A DNA stretch of 6,529 bases from NCBI GenBank assembly GCA_045638565.1, contig JAZUBN010000011.1, forward strand, positions 1-6,529. Reading direction: 5' to 3'. The position numbers and the translations under genes are program-made. Source of the DNA: SIG471 sp045638565 (GTDB lineage Bacteria > Bacillota > Clostridia > Oscillospirales > Butyricicoccaceae). This document shows positions 6,100-6,529 of this stretch, piece after piece (the stretch's first letter is position 1; each line of letters starts with the position of its first letter). The notes beneath the pieces were generated by a model. The model worked only from the letters and a program-made list of their open reading frames with translations. It did no database searches and was not told the origin of the DNA.

Positions 6100-6529
6100 A
6101 TGTTAAAAAGTATGACAGGCTACGGCCGTGCCAAAGTGGAAAATGACTTCCGTGAAATTACAGTTGAACTCAAGTCTGTAAATCACAGATATCTCGATAT
6201 TTCCATTAAGGCTCCACGAATTTACGGTTTCCTCGACGAAAGCATCAAGTCCACTGTGATGGGTGCAGTTTCACGAGGAAAAATCGAAGTATATGTTTCA
6301 ATAAAGAACAAGGAAGGTTCTGATGTTAAGATTTCTCCAAACTTCCCTGTAATCGAAGCATATCTCAATTCTTTTAATGCTATTGCTGAAAAGTATGGCA
6401 TTGTAAACGATGTAACAGTTATGAGTGTTGCAAAAATGTCGGAAGCTATCGCAGTTGATAAGGAAGATGCTGATGTTTCCGAACTCACAAATGAAGTCCA
6501 CGCAGTTCTTGCTGATGCGCTTAAGGAAT
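6100..6529 (+). CDS. yicC: YicC/YloC family endoribonuclease, N-terminal half (3' end outside window)
   Basis: The first 143 codons of a family of about 290 residues are present; the frame is still open at the window edge. The start MLKSMTGYGRAKVE carries the SMTGYGR signature (4-10), followed by the conserved ELKSVNHRYLDISIKAP (23-39) and SRGKIEVYVSI (58-68). E. coli YicC and Bacillus YloC are reported to be endoribonucleases, so a role in RNA turnover is likely; the C-terminal domain (DUF1732), with other conserved residues, is outside the window. The ATG at 6100 gives the family's standard N-terminus; GGAAGTG at 6088-6094 is a modest ribosome binding site. In many Firmicutes this gene leads into remA/DUF370, gmk and rpoZ, but that cannot be seen here. 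It has its own promoter and leader, separating it from the c-di-AMP operon. Confidence 0.94.
   Translation, partial: MLKSMTGYGRAKVENDFREITVELKSVNHRYLDISIKAPRIYGFLDESIKSTVMGAVSRGKIEVYVSIKNKEGSDVKISPNFPVIEAYLNSFNAIAEKYGIVNDVTVMSVAKMSEAIAVDKEDADVSELTNEVHAVLADALKE

Noticed and set aside
6086..6106. Six-codon upstream frame (MEVKLC) overlapping the yicC start in another frame
   Set aside because: Its ATG has no ribosome binding site of its own and overlaps the RBS of yicC; it is probably accidental.

Overview
This 6.5-kb window comes from a low-GC bacterium, most likely an anaerobic Clostridia-type Firmicute, possibly close to the Ruminococcaceae. That is an inference from AT-rich codon use, strong AGGAGG-type ribosome binding sites, ATGA start/stop overlaps, and the gene set: cdaA-cdaR, a COG2509 flavoprotein, a single-domain RseC protein, and a DUF3343 protein paired with an EF2568-type cysteine desulfurase. 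All seven genes lie on the + strand and almost every base is coding. I see no mobile element, CRISPR array, tRNA or rRNA.

Region 1 (1-1814): the 3' part of ispF (non-mevalonate isoprenoid pathway), a 48-bp gap, a small DUF3343 protein (putative S/Se carrier) and a class-V PLP enzyme of the cysteine desulfurase/selenocysteine lyase type. The last two overlap by ATGA and look like a chalcogen-handling pair. The gap holds the most striking non-coding signal: a 15-bp perfect inverted repeat, extendable to a 19-bp stem, that buries the DUF3343 start codon in the stem, puts part of its ribosome binding site in the 8-nt loop, and is followed by a T-rich tract. It could be an ispF terminator, a translational switch, or both.

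Region 2 (1830-5954): a promoter just after the desulfurase gene, then cdaA (membrane diadenylate cyclase making c-di-AMP), cdaR (its extracytoplasmic YbbR-domain regulator), a COG2509 FAD-dependent oxidoreductase and an RseC-family membrane protein with a cysteine cluster. cdaA/cdaR and cdaR/oxidoreductase overlap by ATGA and the last gap is 9 bp, so this reads as one operon. glmM, the usual third gene of the c-di-AMP operon in Bacilli, is absent here; two redox-type genes occupy the place.

Region 3 (5955-6529): a good extended -10 promoter directly after the RseC-family stop codon, a leader of about 105 nt with two predicted stems, and the 5' half of yicC (endoribonuclease family), cut by the window edge.

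Most of the window is ordinary core-genome content. I do not see a clear new defence or mobile system. The best candidates for something undescribed are the start-codon hairpin before the DUF3343 gene, the redox genes coupled to c-di-AMP synthesis, and the structured yicC leader.
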